A program made the position numbers and the translations under genes. The notes beneath the pieces were generated by a model. That model searched no databases and was not told the DNA's origin. It worked only from the letters and a program-made list of their open reading frames with translations. Positions 48,893 to 58,210 of a stretch of 64,000 bases of DNA are shown piece after piece (position 1 is the first letter of the stretch; each line of letters opens with the position of its first letter). Location of the stretch: the NCBI RefSeq assembly GCF_014202905.1, contig NZ_JACHHY010000019.1, positions 42,900 through 106,899 on the forward strand. The letters run 5' to 3'. The stretch is from Chitinivorax tropicus (GTDB lineage: Bacteria; Pseudomonadota; Gammaproteobacteria; Burkholderiales; SCOH01).

Positions 48893-49732
48893 TCAGCCCT
48901 GGCGAATCATCCAAGCCCCACTGAAGACCGCCATTGCCGCCGCCGCGCGCCAGATACTCAATCGCTCTTTGAGCCAAACAGCACCAAACAAGGCTGCAAA
49001 CAGCACAGATGACTCGCGCAAGGCAGCCACCAAGGCAATGGGCGCCTGGGTCATGGCCCACAATGCAATCCCATAGGCACCCACGGAACACCCACCACCG
49101 ATCAGCATGCGCCGATACCCCTGGCGCAGCTGCCCCAGCAGTGTAGCGCGCCGCAACCAGACCCCGATCGCCAGCAAGGGCAATGCATTGAAAGCAAACA
49201 GCCATGCCGTATAACTCGCAGCATGCCCGGCCTGACGCGCCCCCAGGCCATCAAACAAGGTGTAGCACACTATGACTACTGCATTCGCCAAACCAAACCA
49301 GACGGCCCGCCGATCAGCCCCGTGCCGCCATTGCCCGACAGCCAACAACGCAATGCCACCACACAGCAAGCTGATGCCGAGCAAACCCGTTGTCGAGACA
49401 TGCTCGCCCAACAACAGCACCGCGACCAGGCTGGTCAGCAACGGAGCGCCCCCTCTCATCAGCGGGTAGACCACGCTCAGATCACCATACCGATAGGCGT
49501 GGATGATCAAGTAGAAATACAGAACATGGATGGCGATGGAACCCACCAGATACGGCCAGGCAGCCGGTAGTGGTGGTGGCAACAACCATAGCCCTGGCAG
49601 GGCCAGCAACATGGCCCCTACCGCCACCAGCAAGGTGTCGAGCAGCTTATCTTGCCCACCTTTGATCAGGGTATTCCAAGCCGCATGCAGCATGGCACCA
49701 AACAGCACCCACAGCGACAGGCTCAGCGACAT
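48893..49732 (-). CDS. EamA/DMT-family transporter
   Basis: Inner-membrane permease of 279 residues, ten hydrophobic helices in two EamA repeats (LWVLFGAMLHAAWNTLIKGG at the start; YGIALWAMTQAPIALVAALR in the second). GEHVS and KERLS mark the conserved acidic positions. Its ATG shares one base with the ATP-grasp stop (TGATG), so it is translationally coupled to that gene. The coupling suggests it may export or import the ATP-grasp product; that is inference. Confidence 0.85.
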   Translation of the reverse strand: MSLSLSLWVLFGAMLHAAWNTLIKGGQDKLLDTLLVAVGAMLLALPGLWLLPPPLPAAWPYLVGSIAIHVLYFYLIIHAYRYGDLSVVYPLMRGGAPLLTSLVAVLLLGEHVSTTGLLGISLLCGGIALLAVGQWRHGADRRAVWFGLANAVVIVCYTLFDGLGARQAGHAASYTAWLFAFNALPLLAIGVWLRRATLLGQLRQGYRRMLIGGGCSVGAYGIALWAMTQAPIALVAALRESSVLFAALFGAVWLKERLSIWRAAAAMAVFSGAWMIRQG

Positions 49733-50628
49733 CAGCGCAGCACTTGCTGAATGGATGCCGCCAACCTTGCCGCCGCTGGCGGGCAAAAACGGAAGAACAG
49801 CTCGGGCTCCAACAGTTCCAGCTCCATGATGCGCAATTTGCCATGGTGCTGAACCACATCCACCCGCGCATAATTTGGCATGGCCGGGCAGGCGGCCACT
49901 GCGCGTTCCGCGAATTCGATTTCGGCAGGGCTTGGAAAATAAGGGTGAACCACCCCGCCATGATCATCCTGCACCCTGAAATCACCCGCCTTGGGCGTTT
50001 TGCGGATGGCATGAGTAACCTTGCCATCGAACACCATCAATGACACCTCGCCCTGTTCGAGCACAGAAGCCATGAAGGGCTGGATCATCATCGCTTCGTT
50101 TTTCAGGCACTCATCCAGTATCGACTGATACGCTATGGCATTGGTGGTATTGACACGGTATGTCAACCGCGCCGCGCCAGATACAGCCGGTTTGATCACG
50201 GCTTCTTGCCACATGAAACCACGCAAGGCGTCGAGCAGGTTGATGGACTCCCCTTTTTCGACAAACTTGGTCGGCACGATATCCACATCCTGCTCAGCCA
50301 GATCCCGCAGATAATGTTTATCCATGTTCCAGGTGATCAGGTCGAAGCGATTGACCAGTAGCGTCTGATTCGCGACGGTATTCAGCCAGGGCTCGAATTC
50401 CGCGAAGCGGTCGAAGTAGTCCCATGTGCTGCGGAACACCGCTGCCCGCACTTGTGTCCAATCATAGCCAGGCTCGTCCCACGGCACCCGTGCCACAGTC
50501 AGGCCCAGCTCGCGCAGGTAGTGGGCCACCCAGGCTTCCTCCAGAAAAATCTGGCAGTTATAGGGATTGTCGGAAATCGGTGAGGTGAACCGGCTGTCGG
50601 TCAAAATGGCTACATCAAGTTTAGGCAT
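49732..50628 (-). CDS. ATP-grasp enzyme (RimK/glutathione synthetase-like)
   Basis: ATP-dependent carboxylate-amine ligase of about 298 residues. The ATP-grasp core shows EAVIKPAVSGAARLTYRV, the lid-like EQGEVSLMVFDGKVTHAIRK, and the metal-binding LRIMELELLEPELFF. Product unknown; similar proteins (DcsG-like) form peptide-like bonds. ATG 50628 starts MPKLDVAILTD; another ATG lies two codons upstream. Followed by the EamA gene. Confidence 0.82.
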   Translation of the reverse strand: MPKLDVAILTDSRFTSPISDNPYNCQIFLEEAWVAHYLRELGLTVARVPWDEPGYDWTQVRAAVFRSTWDYFDRFAEFEPWLNTVANQTLLVNRFDLITWNMDKHYLRDLAEQDVDIVPTKFVEKGESINLLDALRGFMWQEAVIKPAVSGAARLTYRVNTTNAIAYQSILDECLKNEAMMIQPFMASVLEQGEVSLMVFDGKVTHAIRKTPKAGDFRVQDDHGGVVHPYFPSPAEIEFAERAVAACPAMPNYARVDVVQHHGKLRIMELELLEPELFFRFCPPAAARLAASIQQVLR

Positions 50629-50996
50629 GGTCATCCAGCGCAGGTGAATCAGGTCGAAACCACCCATCTTAGAAGCTGTTGACCAAAATGGCGAGCGGCA
50701 GTTGGCGTGGGCAAAATCAACACCTTCGGCTCCGATGCCCGACAAACCATTACACTGCGCGCGCCTATCACTGACAAGGCAAAGCTTGCATGCAAGGCAT
50801 CCGCCGACACATATCAAACTTGCCCAGAGTGCACCCAGAGCGGCTGATACCCAGTCGCATCACCGGTCGATACCAGCAGCATGCAGCACGTCTTTCCACA
50901 TATAAACATAACAAATCATTCTATGAGATCGATTATCAAACACCCAAAAAACGACTACATTTGGCAGGTTGGATACCCACTTACAGGACCCTCTCC
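50629..50996. other. intergenic region between divergent ATP-grasp gene and cysK
   Basis: About 370 bases. It becomes AT-rich at 50895-50960, just upstream of cysK, where a promoter and possibly a CysB site would be expected. I cannot identify a specific site. Confidence 0.45.
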
Positions 50997-51932
50997 ATGC
51001 GTATTGCAAACAATGTCACTGAGCTGATCGGCAACACCCCGTTGGTCAAGCTCAACCGGATCACCGCAGGCTGCCATGCAACCATCGCCGCCAAGCTGGA
51101 ATTCTTCAACCCCGGACACAGTGTCAAAGACCGTATCGGTGCCGCCATGATCGATGCCGCCGAAGCAGCAGGTCTGATCAAACCCGGTACGGTGATTGTC
51201 GAGCCGACCAGCGGCAACACCGGCATTGCCCTGGCCATGGTCTGCGCGGCGCGCGGTTACCGCTGCATTCTGACCATGCCGGAAACCATGTCGAAGGAGC
51301 GCCGCATGCTGCTGCGCGCCTATGGGGCAGAGCTGGTGTTGACACCGGGACCAGATGGCATGGGTGGCGCCATCCGTAAAGCAGAGGAAATCGCGGCCAG
51401 CGACCCTGCGACCTATTTCATGCCGCAACAATTCAACAACCCAGCCAACCCGGCCATTCATCGCGCCACCACGGCAGAGGAAATCTGGCGGGACACCGAT
51501 GGCCAAGTAGACATTGTGGTGGCTGGTGTTGGCACCGGCGGCACCATCACCGGGGTGGGTGAGGTACTGAAAGAACGCAAACCAGGCATGCAATGCATTG
51601 CTGTCGAGCCCGATGCCAGCCCGGTCTTGTCAGGCGGCCCTAAAGGCCCTCACCCGATTCAGGGTATTGGCGCGGGCTTTGTACCCGGCGTATTGAACAC
51701 CCACATCTATGACGAAGTCGTGCGAGTCAAGAATGAAGACGCCTTTGACATCGCGAGGCGGATGGCCAGTGAAGAAGGTCTCCTGGTCGGCATCAGCTCT
51801 GGCGCAGCGGTCTGGTCTGCCTTACAGGTCGCACAGCGCCCAGACAATGCAGGTAAATTGATTGTTGTCGTGATCCCGTCGTTCGGAGAGCGCTACCTAT
51901 CGACCGCCCTGTTTGCCAACCTTGCGGACTAG
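50997..51932 (+). CDS. cysK: cysteine synthase A
   Basis: PLP enzyme that makes cysteine from O-acetylserine and sulfide. The 311-residue protein has the PLP lysine K44 in [11 protein letters not shown], the substrate loop [12 protein letters not shown] near residue 67, and the phosphate loop [13 protein letters not shown]. Length and [10 protein letters not shown] pattern favour CysK over CysM. ATG 50997 gives the standard N-terminus [14 protein letters not shown]; the open frame extends to 50790 without support. Confidence 0.95.
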   Translation: MRIANNVTELIGNTPLVKLNRITAGCHATIAAKLEFFNPGHSVKDRIGAAMIDAAEAAGLIKPGTVIVEPTSGNTGIALAMVCAARGYRCILTMPETMSKERRMLLRAYGAELVLTPGPDGMGGAIRKAEEIAASDPATYFMPQQFNNPANPAIHRATTAEEIWRDTDGQVDIVVAGVGTGGTITGVGEVLKERKPGMQCIAVEPDASPVLSGGPKGPHPIQGIGAGFVPGVLNTHIYDEVVRVKNEDAFDIARRMASEEGLLVGISSGAAVWSALQVAQRPDNAGKLIVVVIPSFGERYLSTALFANLAD

Positions 51933-52682
51933 ACACCACACACCCACCTCACAACCCACCTTGACCTGATCTGGGCTTGGCCCCAAGCGCAAAGTGCGCC
52001 GTTTCTGGTGAGCCAGACGAGTGATTTGACGCGACGGCCAGCCCAAGGTGGGTTCATGTTCATCCGGTCGGCCTCCTCCCTCCTCTGCCACCCACACCCT
52101 CGGCCAGACTGACGGGCATGGCACTCATCCCGTTCCAAAGCCTGTTTTGATTCAGGCAACAAAACAGGGCCAACCGATCCCGATCGCAGTTGATTTTCAG
52201 CACAGTCAATTCAATCAACTCACCTCGAAAACCGCATGCAGATTGATTCTAGCGTTGCTTTCCCGTGGCAACCCGACACGAATCAATATTCATCGGACTT
52301 CCCATATTTAATTATTCATGATAACGTCATCCAATAAAAATACGGTTCCACCATCAAATAGATGGACAAAATCGTCGTCAAACCTCTCACCTATTACCAA
52401 TAGGGAATGAGTAGTCACAACACAGTGTATTCCACCACATGAATGTCAATTGAAAGACGCTTGGCAATATCCATGCAGCTGGCGATTGAATTGGCTTTCA
52501 AATGATCTGTTTATGTTTTTCCAGATCAGCAAATGGCAGGAGTTACTTATCTCTATCAATGAACATGTTATTAAAAGCCTGATCTGACTTGGGCAATCTG
52601 TTTCATGGAAATCAGATCCAGTCAAGTGCAGATCATTCATTGCTTTGAATCAAAGACTTGACTAGCTCGCATTGGAAGTAAC
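51933..52682. other. long intergenic region, AT-rich in its second half
   Basis: 750 bases between cysK and wecB. The first part holds a 102-bp inverted-repeat element (51953-52054). From about 52140 the sequence is AT-rich and has only short, unsupported frames. The whole stretch has no recognised tRNA, transposon end or terminator. It may be a remnant of lost genes. Confidence 0.5.
51953..52054. repeat. 102-bp element with 11-bp terminal inverted repeats and internal hairpins
   Basis: The ends aacccaccttg (51953-51963) and caaggtgggtt (52044-52054) are perfect inverted repeats. Inside are three small hairpins: gcttg/caagc (51975-51988), gcgca/tgcgc (51987-51999, sharing two bases with the first) and tctgg/ccaga (52004-52017). 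No T-run follows, and no target duplication is seen at the ends. It could be a structured RNA or a small mobile repeat. Confidence 0.45.
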
Positions 52683-53795
52683 GTGAATCCCAAGACCATT
52701 CTCTGTGTTGTCGGCACCCGGCCTGAAGCAATCAAGATGGCACCTGTCATCGAACGACTGAAAGGCGAGCAATGGGCCAATGTCCGTGTCCTGGCCACTG
52801 CTCAACATCGGCATCTGTTGGATCAAGTCAACCAGTTCTTTGGCATCGAGCCCGACATCGACCTCAATATCATGCAACCCAATCAGTCACTGACCACGCT
52901 GACAGCTCGGTTATTGCTGAATCTGGATGAAATATTTCAAGCCGAGAAGCCTGATGCGGTATTGGTACAAGGAGATACGACCACGGTCATGACCGTTGCC
53001 TTGGCTTGTTTCTACCACAAGATACCCGTTGGTCATGTGGAAGCCGGCCTGCGTACCTGGGACATGCAAAACCCATTCCCTGAAGAGGCCAATCGGGTAA
53101 TTGCGGGCAATCTTGCCAAATGGCACTTTGCACCCACAGAAGGATCGCGGCAGAATCTGCTGCGTGAAGGTATTCCTGACGATGAGATAACCGTTACTGG
53201 TAATACGGTGATCGATGCTTTATTGATGGCCACCCAAAAGGAATTGACACTGGGTGTCGAAATTGACCCTGGCAAAAGACTGATTTTGGTCACCTCTCAT
53301 CGTCGTGAAAACTTCGGGGCGCCATTTCGCAATATTTGCCAGGCACTTCAGATACTGGCAAAGAACAATCCGAATGTGCAATTCCTATATCCAGTTCATC
53401 CAAACCCTAATATCAAGAACGTCGCATATGAATACCTTGGCGGTCTATCTAATTTCTTGCTGTGTGAGCCGCTGGATTACGCCCCATTCATCGCCGCCAT
53501 GAAAAGAGCGTATCTGATCCTGACCGATTCCGGCGGCGTACAGGAGGAAGCGCCTGCCCTGGGCAAACCAGTGCTGGTACTGCGCGATGAAACAGAGCGC
53601 CCCGAAGCAGTCGAGCAAGGTGTGGTCAAGCTGGTGGGGTCTAATTGCCGCAATATCGTTGAATACACGCAACGCCTGCTCAATGACAGCGCGGCCTACC
53701 GCCAGATGGCCCGTGGCATTTCCCCCTATGGCGATGGCCGGGCATCGGAACGTATCGTGCAGACCTTGCACGACCATTTCAAGCAGTGTGCCTGA
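52683..53795 (+). CDS. wecB: UDP-N-acetylglucosamine 2-epimerase (non-hydrolysing)
   Basis: Makes UDP-ManNAc from UDP-GlcNAc for surface polysaccharides. The 370-residue enzyme shows VVGTRPEAIKMAPVIERL, GDTTTVMTVALACFYHKIPVGHVEAGLRT with the catalytic histidine region, and LTDSGGVQEEAPALGKPVLVLR. Starts with GTG after GGAAG. No wecC or other glycan genes follow, so it serves a pathway encoded elsewhere. Confidence 0.94.
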   Translation: MNPKTILCVVGTRPEAIKMAPVIERLKGEQWANVRVLATAQHRHLLDQVNQFFGIEPDIDLNIMQPNQSLTTLTARLLLNLDEIFQAEKPDAVLVQGDTTTVMTVALACFYHKIPVGHVEAGLRTWDMQNPFPEEANRVIAGNLAKWHFAPTEGSRQNLLREGIPDDEITVTGNTVIDALLMATQKELTLGVEIDPGKRLILVTSHRRENFGAPFRNICQALQILAKNNPNVQFLYPVHPNPNIKNVAYEYLGGLSNFLLCEPLDYAPFIAAMKRAYLILTDSGGVQEEAPALGKPVLVLRDETERPEAVEQGVVKLVGSNCRNIVEYTQRLLNDSAAYRQMARGISPYGDGRASERIVQTLHDHFKQCA

Positions 53796-53984
53796 CGAGA
53801 TGCCACTGCCCGCAGAGGCCCTGGGCAGCCGCCCCGGCCTCCGTCATCCTTTTTCCGACAGGAGCATTGAAGCCGAGTCAACAGCAGCCAAACCAAGCTG
53901 GTATTGACATTCAGGCAAGTTAGCTGCATCACAAGGCTACAGATTGGTTATACTGTGCGGGCCTCCCATCCGCCGGACACAAGC

Positions 53985-55196
53985 ATGGATAACGACATCT
54001 CGAAGCTGAAAATCGAACGTCAGCCGTTGTTGGCAACACCGCGTAAGTCCCGTCATCTTGGTCGTTGGATCGGCGGCACTTTGGCCGTTCTTGTGGTGGG
54101 GGGATTGGTGATCAGCATGGCGAACCGGCCCACCCCGATTCAGCTGACCTCGGTGACACAAGCTTATCCTTCACAGGCCCTCAGTGTATTGAATGCGACT
54201 GGCTATGTGGTGGCGCAGCGCAAGGCATCGATTGCCTCCAAAGCGACAGGGCGGCTGGAATGGCTGGGCGTGCGTGAGGGCTCGACCGTCAAAGCGGGCG
54301 AGCTGATTGCCAAACTGGAGAACGCCGACCTCAAGGCGAATGTGTCACAAGCAGCTGCCAATATCGACATAGCCCGTGCCCGCCTGCAAGAGGCTGAGGC
54401 CGAGCTGCAGGATGCCCAACGCGCATATGATCGGGCACTGGATCTCAAAAAGCAGAATTTCATCTCCAATGCCGAGTTGGATCAGGTAAAGGCCCGGCTG
54501 GATCGCGCCAAGGCTGGTGTCTCGGGAGCGAGATCAGCCATTGGGGCCGCTGTGGCAGGTACAGAAGCAGCCAGAGTCGCCGTGGCCAATACCGAAATCC
54601 GTGCCCCATTCGATGGCGTGATTCTGACCAAGAATGCCAATGTTGGTGATGTGGTGGCGCCATTTTCATCCAGCGCCGAAGCCAAGGCAGCCGTGGTCAC
54701 CATGGCGGATTTGAGCACACTGGAGGTCGAAGCCGATGTGGCGGAATCCAGCGTTGGCAAGGTCAAGGTCGGCATGCCGTGTGAGATCCAGCTTGATGCA
54801 TTACCCGACATGCGCTTGAAAGGGGTGGTGGCCAGCCAAGTGCCGTCGGTGGATCGCTCCAAAGCCACGGTCATGTTCAAGATCCGCTTTGTGGAAAAAC
54901 ATGATCAGGTCCTGCCGGAGATGAGCGCCAAGGTTGCATTTCTGACACGCGAGCTGAATACCAATGAGCGCCAGCCCAAGGTGGCCATCACCCCCACCGC
55001 TTTGTCTGGCGAGGGTAAGCAGACGTGGTTATGGCAGGTGATCGATGGCCACGCGAAAAAGGTTCAAGTCGAGCGTGGCGAACAACTGGGTGATCTGCAG
55101 ACCATCCGAGGGCCGGTCAAACCCGGTGACAAAGTGGTCAACAAACCCTCTGAGCGCTTGAAGGACGGCGGCGCCGTGGTGGTGGCTGAAAAATGA
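53985..55196 (+). CDS. periplasmic adaptor (membrane fusion protein) of an ABC efflux system
   Basis: Inner-membrane-anchored periplasmic adaptor of 403 residues, MacA/HlyD-like. One membrane helix (about 26-48), a lipoyl-type half-motif around VREGSTVKAGELIAKLE, a long coiled coil (ARARLQEAEAELQDAQRAYD), then NTEIRAPFDGVILTKN and a beta-barrel domain. It overlaps the ATPase gene by ATGA, so they form one unit. Start at 53985 gives MDNDISKLK; the ribosome-binding site is weak. Confidence 0.88.
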   Translation: MDNDISKLKIERQPLLATPRKSRHLGRWIGGTLAVLVVGGLVISMANRPTPIQLTSVTQAYPSQALSVLNATGYVVAQRKASIASKATGRLEWLGVREGSTVKAGELIAKLENADLKANVSQAAANIDIARARLQEAEAELQDAQRAYDRALDLKKQNFISNAELDQVKARLDRAKAGVSGARSAIGAAVAGTEAARVAVANTEIRAPFDGVILTKNANVGDVVAPFSSSAEAKAAVVTMADLSTLEVEADVAESSVGKVKVGMPCEIQLDALPDMRLKGVVASQVPSVDRSKATVMFKIRFVEKHDQVLPEMSAKVAFLTRELNTNERQPKVAITPTALSGEGKQTWLWQVIDGHAKKVQVERGEQLGDLQTIRGPVKPGDKVVNKPSERLKDGGAVVVAEK

Positions 55197-55888
55197 GTGA
55201 TGCCGTGGCTGTGTCGTTGATCAATGTGGCCAAGTCTTACCAGCGAGGCGATCAGATCGTCCCGGTGCTGACCGACATCAGTTTCGACATCAAACATGGT
55301 GATTTTCTAGGGCTGATGGGGCCATCGGGCTCTGGCAAATCGACACTGCTGAATTTGATTGCCGGCATCGACAAACCCACATCAGGACAGATTCTGGTCA
55401 ATGGGCAGGACATCTCGACACTGGGCGAATCCGCACTGGCGACCTGGCGGGCCAGCAATGTCGGCTTTATCTTCCAGTTCTACAACCTGATGCCGGTGTT
55501 GAATGCCCTGGAGAATGTCGAATTGCCGCTGATGCTGACCGGCCTGACCACCAGGGAAAGACGCAGCCACGCCGAGGCCGCGCTCGCCATGGTCGGGCTG
55601 GCGGATCGGATGCATCACTACCCGAATGAGTTGTCTGGGGGACAGCAACAGCGGGTGGCCATCGCCCGCGCCATCGTGACCGACCCAGCGTTGATCGTGG
55701 CAGATGAGCCAACCGGGGATCTGGATCGCAAATCGGCTGGTGAGATTCTGGACATGCTCGATCAGCTGAACACCCAACTGGGCAAGACCATCATCATGGT
55801 GACCCATGACCAACGGGCTGCCGAGCGGGCGCATGCAGTGCGGCATCTGGAGAAGGGCGAGTTGTCATCGCTGGAGCTACACGACTAG
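55193..55888 (+). CDS. ABC transporter ATPase (MacB/LolD type)
   Basis: ATP-binding subunit of 231 residues: Walker [11 protein letters not shown]-loop [17 protein letters not shown], signature [10 protein letters not shown], Walker [13 protein letters not shown] and the H-loop MVTHDQ. The [15 protein letters not shown] segment is typical of the MacB/LolD/FtsE group that works with FtsX-like permeases. No such permease follows: a terminator and a gene on the other strand come next. The partner must be encoded elsewhere or has been lost. Confidence 0.93.
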   Translation: MSDAVAVSLINVAKSYQRGDQIVPVLTDISFDIKHGDFLGLMGPSGSGKSTLLNLIAGIDKPTSGQILVNGQDISTLGESALATWRASNVGFIFQFYNLMPVLNALENVELPLMLTGLTTRERRSHAEAALAMVGLADRMHHYPNELSGGQQQRVAIARAIVTDPALIVADEPTGDLDRKSAGEILDMLDQLNTQLGKTIIMVTHDQRAAERAHAVRHLEKGELSSLELHD

Positions 55889-55916
55889 CGACAGACCACG
55901 CCCCGCACCATCCAAC

Positions 55917-55942
55917 AAAAGCCGCTGCCTGTAGCGGCTTTT
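55917..55942. terminator. bidirectional terminator after the ABC ATPase
   Basis: Ten-base arms aaaagccgct / agcggctttt with a 6-base loop, giving T-tracts on both strands. Serves the adaptor-ATPase operon and ggt. Confidence 0.93.
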
Positions 55943-55958
55943 GCCTGCCAGGGCCAGA

Positions 55959-57716
55959 TCAGAACCCCAATGTCGCACCATCCGGATTGCGCGGATCTGA
56001 GTACCCATACAGGCCATCCTCACGCACTTGAATGGTCTGCGTACGACCCATGGTGGGCTTCACCGCCACTTTGTATCCCTGCTCACGCAAGATTTTCAAT
56101 GTATCCGGGCTCAAGCCCTTTTCTACGCGCAGCTCGTCTGGCAACCACTGGTGATGCACCCGTGGTGCGGCTGCTGCTTCTGCTGGGTTCATACCGAAAT
56201 CGATGGCATTCACGATGGTCTGCAGGGTCGTGGTGATGATGCGGGCACCACCGGGGCTGCCGGTCACCAACCAGGGTTTATTGTCTTTCAGCACGATGGT
56301 CGGCGACATGGAGGATAACGGACGCTTGCCCGCCCGGATGGCGTTCGCCTCGCCACCAATCAAACCATAGGCATTGGGCACGCCGGGCTTGGCCGAGAAG
56401 TCGTCCATCTCGTTGTTCAACAGAATCCCCGTGCCTTGCGCCACGATGCCCGAGCCGAAATTCAGGTTCAGCGTGTAGGTGACCGCCACCGCATTACCTT
56501 TGTTGTCCACTACCGAGTAATGAGTGGTCTGATCGCTCTCATACGGCTGAGGCTTGCCGGGCTTGATCTCGGTGGCAGGCAACACCGCCGTCGGGCTGAT
56601 CCGCTTCGCCAATTCGTCTGCATAAGCCTTGGCCGTCAAGCCTTTGACTGGCACTTTGACAAAATCAGGATCGCCCAGGTACTCCGACCGATCGGCATAG
56701 GCTAGTTTCATGGCTTCCGCCAAGAAATGGATGGTCTGAGCGCTGTTGACGCCGGATTCCGACAGTGGGTAGCGCTCCAACATGTTCAGGATCTGCACGA
56801 TGTGTGTGCCGCCCGAGCTGGGTGGTGGCATTGACACCACCTGATAACCACGATACACGCCGCTGACGGGTGCACGCTCCGCCACTTGGTAACGTTTCAG
56901 GTCATCTTTCGAGATCAGGCCCCCATGCTTTTCCATCTCAGCCACGATCTGGTCTGCAATCGGCCCTTCATAAAATGCCTTGGCGCCTGCCTTGGCAATC
57001 AGCCGCAATGACCTGGCCAGATCTTTCTGCACCAGCTGCTCGCCCATCTTCAGGGGCTGGCCATCCTTGAAAAATATCTCACGCGTACTATCCCACTTAC
57101 CCAGGTTGTCCCGCTCGATCATCAACATCTTGGCCAGGGTCGGGCTCACCACCATGCCCTCTTCCGCCAGCTTGATGGCCGGGGCGATCACGTCTGCCAG
57201 ACTCATACTACCCCAGCGTTTGAGGGCATACTCCATACCTGCCACCGTGCCCGGCACGCCGATGGCCAGGTGGGTGTAGGTCGAGCGCCCAGCGACCACC
57301 GCCCCTTTTTCATCCAGATACATATCACGACTGGCCTGCAATGGCGCCATCTCGCGGAAATCCAAGGCAACAGCCTTGCCGGTCTTGGCATCATGCAACA
57401 CCATGAAGCCCCCGCCGCCCAGATTACCTGCATTGGGCAACACCACCGCCAATGCAAACCCAACCGCCACAGCGGCATCCACCGCATTGCCACCACGCTT
57501 CAGGATCTCAACCCCCACCTTGCTGGCCAACTCGTGCTCAGCGGCCACCATGCCATACTTGGCATATACCGGGTGGAAAATGTCCTGCTCATAGTCATAC
57601 TTGATCGAACCAGCCGGCGTGGCGTCTGCCCAGGCTTGGCTAGCCCCCACTGCGCAGGCCACGCCCAATGCCAAAACCCCCATGCGAAACATGCGACCCA
57701 TTCCATTCATTTTCAT
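55959..57716 (-). CDS. ggt: gamma-glutamyltransferase
   Basis: Periplasmic enzyme that cleaves glutathione and transfers the gamma-glutamyl group. The 585-residue precursor self-cleaves before the nucleophile threonine T397 in DQTTHYSVVD. The large subunit has the AVDAAVAVGFALAVVLPNAG block and GGGGFMVLHD; the small subunit has NLNFGSGIV, NNEMDDFS and SSMSPTIVL, which hold the substrate. Signal peptide ends near QAWADA. ATG 57716 follows GAGG. Monocistronic. Confidence 0.95.
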   Translation of the reverse strand: MKMNGMGRMFRMGVLALGVACAVGASQAWADATPAGSIKYDYEQDIFHPVYAKYGMVAAEHELASKVGVEILKRGGNAVDAAVAVGFALAVVLPNAGNLGGGGFMVLHDAKTGKAVALDFREMAPLQASRDMYLDEKGAVVAGRSTYTHLAIGVPGTVAGMEYALKRWGSMSLADVIAPAIKLAEEGMVVSPTLAKMLMIERDNLGKWDSTREIFFKDGQPLKMGEQLVQKDLARSLRLIAKAGAKAFYEGPIADQIVAEMEKHGGLISKDDLKRYQVAERAPVSGVYRGYQVVSMPPPSSGGTHIVQILNMLERYPLSESGVNSAQTIHFLAEAMKLAYADRSEYLGDPDFVKVPVKGLTAKAYADELAKRISPTAVLPATEIKPGKPQPYESDQTTHYSVVDNKGNAVAVTYTLNLNFGSGIVAQGTGILLNNEMDDFSAKPGVPNAYGLIGGEANAIRAGKRPLSSMSPTIVLKDNKPWLVTGSPGGARIITTTLQTIVNAIDFGMNPAEAAAAPRVHHQWLPDELRVEKGLSPDTLKILREQGYKVAVKPTMGRTQTIQVREDGLYGYSDPRNPDGATLGF

Positions 57717-58210
57717 GTCATCCTCTATCTCTTCTGCTTTGGTATTCAGTCCTTTACGAGCACGAAGCCCAGCCAACAGAACCTGGCACAGTGCCTGGGC
57801 TCTGGCATTCATCCCCTAGATCAAACGGATTGGATCATGCCCAGTCCATAATGCCTTCGCCCACCCCACCTATGATGATGTGAATGAAGTGTAGGCTCAG
57901 TTTGTGCATTCCAGCAGCTTGCCTGTCAGTCGTTAATCAGGGCTATCCCACACACCGTAGGTATGGAGCCCAGTCACACGCCCAGTGCCTCCGCCTGCAT
58001 GGTTCGCCACCAAGCATGGCAAAAAAAGCTTTTCAAAGCGGTTACTTATCGACGAAATTGGCGTAAAGTGAAATGATCAGACATGACCCGAGTAGGGACA
58101 ACTGAAACGGTGGGACAAGACTCCCCTCACCGATGACCGGCATGCCCCGATATTGAGCGGATTCCAACTCACCCAGCTGGCACACTGGCCAGCACGGCAG
58201 GAGACCTATC
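57717..58210. other. intergenic region between divergent ggt and flagellin genes
   Basis: About 490 bases. A clear GGAGA ribosome-binding site precedes the flagellin gene, but I do not see a good sigma-28 or sigma-54 site. No other gene is recognised. Confidence 0.5.

Noticed and set aside
52446..52640. 64-residue frame in the AT-rich stretch before wecB
   Set aside because: No ribosome-binding site and no family resemblance; expected by chance in low-GC DNA.
58030..58095. Sigma-28 promoter for the flagellin gene
   Set aside because: TAAAGT is present near 58063 but the GCCGATAA element is not at the proper distance.
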